Source of the DNA: Candidatus Altarchaeales archaeon A3
GTDB taxonomy: Archaea; Altiarchaeota; Altiarchaeia; Altiarchaeales; Altiarchaeaceae
DNA length: 6,483 bases
NCBI GenBank assembly: GCA_002083985.1
Contig: MTER01000037.1
Location: 5,032 to 11,514 of the forward strand
Reading direction: 5' to 3'
Shown: one piece after another, positions 5,035 through 6,483 of the stretch
Numbering within the stretch: position 1 is the stretch's first letter
Layout of the letters: every line of letters starts with the position of its first letter
Position numbers and translations under genes: made by a program
The notes under the pieces: model-generated
Told to the model about the DNA's origin: nothing
Seen by the model: only the letters and a program-made list of their open reading frames with translations
Database searches by the model: none

Positions 5035-5613
5035 TTATTTAACCATATCACAAATTTCATAATCTGCCCCTCCTGAGCATGCCTTACAGATTTTTTCTCC
5101 TGTTGATGCAAATGCTTCTTTACAGACATCACAAATCATAATATTTGGTTTTTCTTCTTTTTCGGTTTTTATCTTAACATTTTGGTAAGAAAGTATTTCT
5201 CTTCCAGCCGCGAGAATTTCGTCAATAATCTGCTCTTTTGTTGGCCTTTTGTCTGTTATTTTCTTCATGAACCAGGTGTAAAATAACGGATACTTTTTGC
5301 ATTTTTCAGGGCTTACAAAAACTCTGACTCCGTAGCCGGTTTTAATGTTATACAAACAAAATACGGAGGATTTTCCAAAATCAACCCTTTTTAAAAAACA
5401 ATAACCAAAAATATCTTTTAACATAACATAGAAAACATCCTGATCACAGCCACATGATTTTTCTGATTCTACTCGAACACCTACTTCTTTGATATTTAAC
5501 TTTTTGATTAATTCAACCGCATAGTCAATCATGATGACAGTTAAAGCAACATGCGGAGTATACCTGCCATGAAATTCCGCCGCCTCCTTTATATATTCGT
5601 TTATAGTTTTCAT
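5035..5613 (-). CDS. FmdE family protein (formylmethanofuran dehydrogenase subunit E-like) with C-terminal zinc ribbon
   Basis: This 192-residue protein matches the FmdE/FwdE family. An N-terminal helix leads to EFHGRYTPHVALTV (residues 13-26), equivalent to the family's FHGHxCPG motif. Then come EKSCGCDQDVF (51-61) and a segment like the family's CTFGKGN..DYGK (IFGYCFLKRVDFGK), followed by IKTGYGVRVFVSPEK. After a Lys/Glu-rich linker (about 146-156) comes a zinc ribbon, C161-x2-C164 and C176-x2-C179, as in many FmdE proteins. The N-terminal motif is altered: relative to FHGHxCPG the second His is Arg17, the Cys is Thr19 and the Gly is His21, while His15 and Pro20 remain. The metal site is therefore probably not canonical. 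No other formylmethanofuran dehydrogenase subunit is nearby, so a role in that complex cannot be assumed; many FmdE homologues occur outside methanogenesis. The ATG start fits the family. The gene is a single unit with its own TATA-like element and repeat B at its end. Confidence 0.85.
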   Translation of the reverse strand: MKTINEYIKEAAEFHGRYTPHVALTVIMIDYAVELIKKLNIKEVGVRVESEKSCGCDQDVFYVMLKDIFGYCFLKRVDFGKSSVFCLYNIKTGYGVRVFVSPEKCKKYPLFYTWFMKKITDKRPTKEQIIDEILAAGREILSYQNVKIKTEKEEKPNIMICDVCKEAFASTGEKICKACSGGADYEICDMVK

Positions 5614-5635
5614 CTTTACTTTATTTGTTTTTTCT

Positions 5636-5643
5636 CTTTATAA
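5636..5643 (-). promoter_or_regulatory. candidate TATA box for the FmdE-like gene
   Basis: TTATAAAG on the minus strand is centred about 27 nt upstream of the ATG at 5613. Initiation at the usual distance would be at or within a few bases of the start codon, so the message would be leaderless or nearly so. That agrees with the absence of a Shine-Dalgarno sequence. Confidence 0.4.
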
Positions 5644-5755
5644 TGAATTACTGGGATAACCTAAAATGTTCATAAAATTATGATTGAGATATAAAAAGAT
5701 TATCTGAATAAGTTAATTGGTAAATTCTCAATAAGTTGGGGTAAATTTATTTTGT

Positions 5756-5832
5756 AACTGCTCATTTTATGGCAAATCACTCATAACCGTCAAAAAATCA
5801 CAAATAACCTCTACTCTTTATTGAGTATATTC
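5756..5832 (-). repeat. dispersed ~80-bp repeat, copy C
   Basis: This is the third copy, with small gaps at the distal end relative to A and B. From AAATCACTC onward it matches A at 51 of 59 positions. It starts 8 nt after the winged-helix gene's stop codon, and its T6 tract (5792-5797, minus strand) is 44 nt past that stop. The minus-strand stem ATTTGT (5805-5800) with ATGAGT (5784-5779) still pairs fully, through three G-U pairs. Confidence 0.8.
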
Positions 5833-5840
5833 CAAAAATT

Positions 5841-6449
5841 TTATAAAATTTCAATAACACCTTTTTCTTTCAAAACATCAACAAATTTCAACATCTTTTT
5901 AATTTCTACCGGATTTTTTATTCCTGCATTTTCACAAATTTGTTCTACTGATAGTCCTTCTTCAGACGGGTAAGGAGTATGCCACAAAAATTTTCCTTCC
6001 GATGTGCTTAATTCAATGGACTCCTGAATGCCCCGTCTGATTCCGGCACCAATAATATTAATCTTTAAAATTTTTTGCTTCTCGTCGTCCCATTCGTAAT
6101 GGACATCATCTCTTACTTTTTCTTTCACTTTTATAATTCCTGCTTTCTCAATTACACCCTTACTTTCTTCTGCAATTATCTGCTCAAAATTTAAGGTTAA
6201 ATTTATTTCGGAATTTATCAGGCGATACTCAAGTGCATCTTTATACTTCCCTTCCCGTGTTCTTTTTTCAGCGATTCCTATTTCATGAAGTTCCGTGAGA
6301 TACTTAACCGCTGTTGCAATATGAATTTTCAGGTCCTCTGCAATTTCAGTTGCGGTGAGCCACCCGTTGAGATAAAGGATCTCAACTACATCAATACAAT
6401 GTTCCTTGCTCAATACAAATGCCCCCCGCTGAAATTGCTCTTTGTTCAT
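5841..6449 (-). CDS. winged helix-turn-helix transcriptional regulator
   Basis: This 202-residue protein is probably cytoplasmic and DNA-binding. Residues 17-75 form an ArsR/MarR-like winged helix: helix 1 DVVEILYLNG, then TATEIAEDLKIHIATAVKYLTELHEIGIAEKR with the recognition helix near 43-55, and a wing with KYKDALEYRLI. Residues 80-130 form a charged mixed domain, and KINIIGAGIRRGIQES (129-144) may be a ligand or dimer segment. Residues 162-202 (LSVEQICENAGIKN, then MLKFVDVLKEKGVIEIL) look like a second, wingless helix-turn-helix, which is unusual for a simple ArsR protein. No metal-binding Cys cluster is present; C18 and C172 are the only cysteines. It is upstream of the FmdE-like gene but separated by about 230 bp, a repeat copy and a promoter, so regulation of that gene is a guess. 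The ATG at 6449 gives the full first helix. Confidence 0.75.
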   Translation of the reverse strand: MNKEQFQRGAFVLSKEHCIDVVEILYLNGWLTATEIAEDLKIHIATAVKYLTELHEIGIAEKRTREGKYKDALEYRLINSEINLTLNFEQIIAEESKGVIEKAGIIKVKEKVRDDVHYEWDDEKQKILKINIIGAGIRRGIQESIELSTSEGKFLWHTPYPSEEGLSVEQICENAGIKNPVEIKKMLKFVDVLKEKGVIEIL

Positions 6450-6465
6450 TGTTTATATTCGCCTT

Positions 6466-6477
6466 TTAAAATTTTAA
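6466..6477 (-). promoter_or_regulatory. candidate promoter/operator of the winged-helix gene
   Basis: A perfect 12-bp palindrome TTAAAATTTTAA lies 17-28 nt upstream of the ATG. It overlaps where a TATA box for a leaderless or short-leader transcript would be. It could double as an autoregulatory operator, but such AT palindromes arise easily by chance in this DNA. Confidence 0.25.
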
Positions 6478-6483
6478 TTGCAT

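Noticed and set aside
3152..5832. CRISPR array or integron-like array formed by the three repeats
   Set aside because: The copies are 0.7-1.8 kb apart with unrelated genes between them, diverged by about 13%, and too long for CRISPR repeats with regular spacers.

Overview
The window is archaeal. It encodes an archaeal/eukaryotic-type ribosomal protein uL14, an intron-less tRNA-Thr without an encoded CCA, and gene families typical of archaea: an FmdE-like protein, a DUF1786 protein, an archaeal IMPase/FBPase-type phosphatase and a PHP phosphatase. TTTATATA/TTTAAATA-type TATA boxes lie upstream of several starts. The DNA is very AT-rich, and all recognisable genes are on the minus strand. I cannot name the lineage. 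A uL14 outside its usual cluster, plus a possible CxxC-x17-CxxC-type gene at the left edge, would fit an archaeon with a rearranged genome (DPANN/Altiarchaeota-like), but this is inference only.

Layout in transcription order, from high to low coordinates. (1) 6449-5841: a winged-helix regulator, followed directly by repeat copy C. (2) 5613-5035: an FmdE-family protein with a C-terminal zinc ribbon, followed directly by repeat copy B. (3) 4945-4552: no intact gene. This stretch holds an interrupted frame resembling a transposase helix-turn-helix and the promoter of the next gene. (4) 4551-3481: a DUF1786 ASKHA-like ATPase. (5) 3480-2715: no large gene. It holds the 3' fragment of a broken gene, repeat copy A, a small frame of 57 codons and a strong stem-loop. 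(6) 2714-2643: tRNA-Thr(GGU), with an IMPase gene starting 5 nt behind it, then a PHP phosphatase 14 nt further on. (7) uL14 with its own TATA box, then a small single-pass membrane protein. (8) The 5' end of a Gly/Arg-rich protein gene that runs off the left edge.

The most notable structure is a dispersed repeat of about 80 bp present three times (3152-3233, 4946-5027, 5756-5832). All copies are in the same orientation, and each begins a few to a couple of dozen bases after the stop codon of a minus-strand reading frame. Each carries an invariant T6 tract on the coding strand inside a short stem that stays pairable in minus-strand RNA through G-U pairs. I infer a family of 3'-UTR or terminator elements that may be mobile.

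Functionally, the tRNA-IMPase-PHP block may be one transcript in which tRNA 3' processing creates an almost leaderless mRNA. The regulator, FmdE-like and DUF1786 genes look like separate transcription units. Nothing in the sequence proves that they cooperate, and no other formylmethanofuran dehydrogenase subunit is present.
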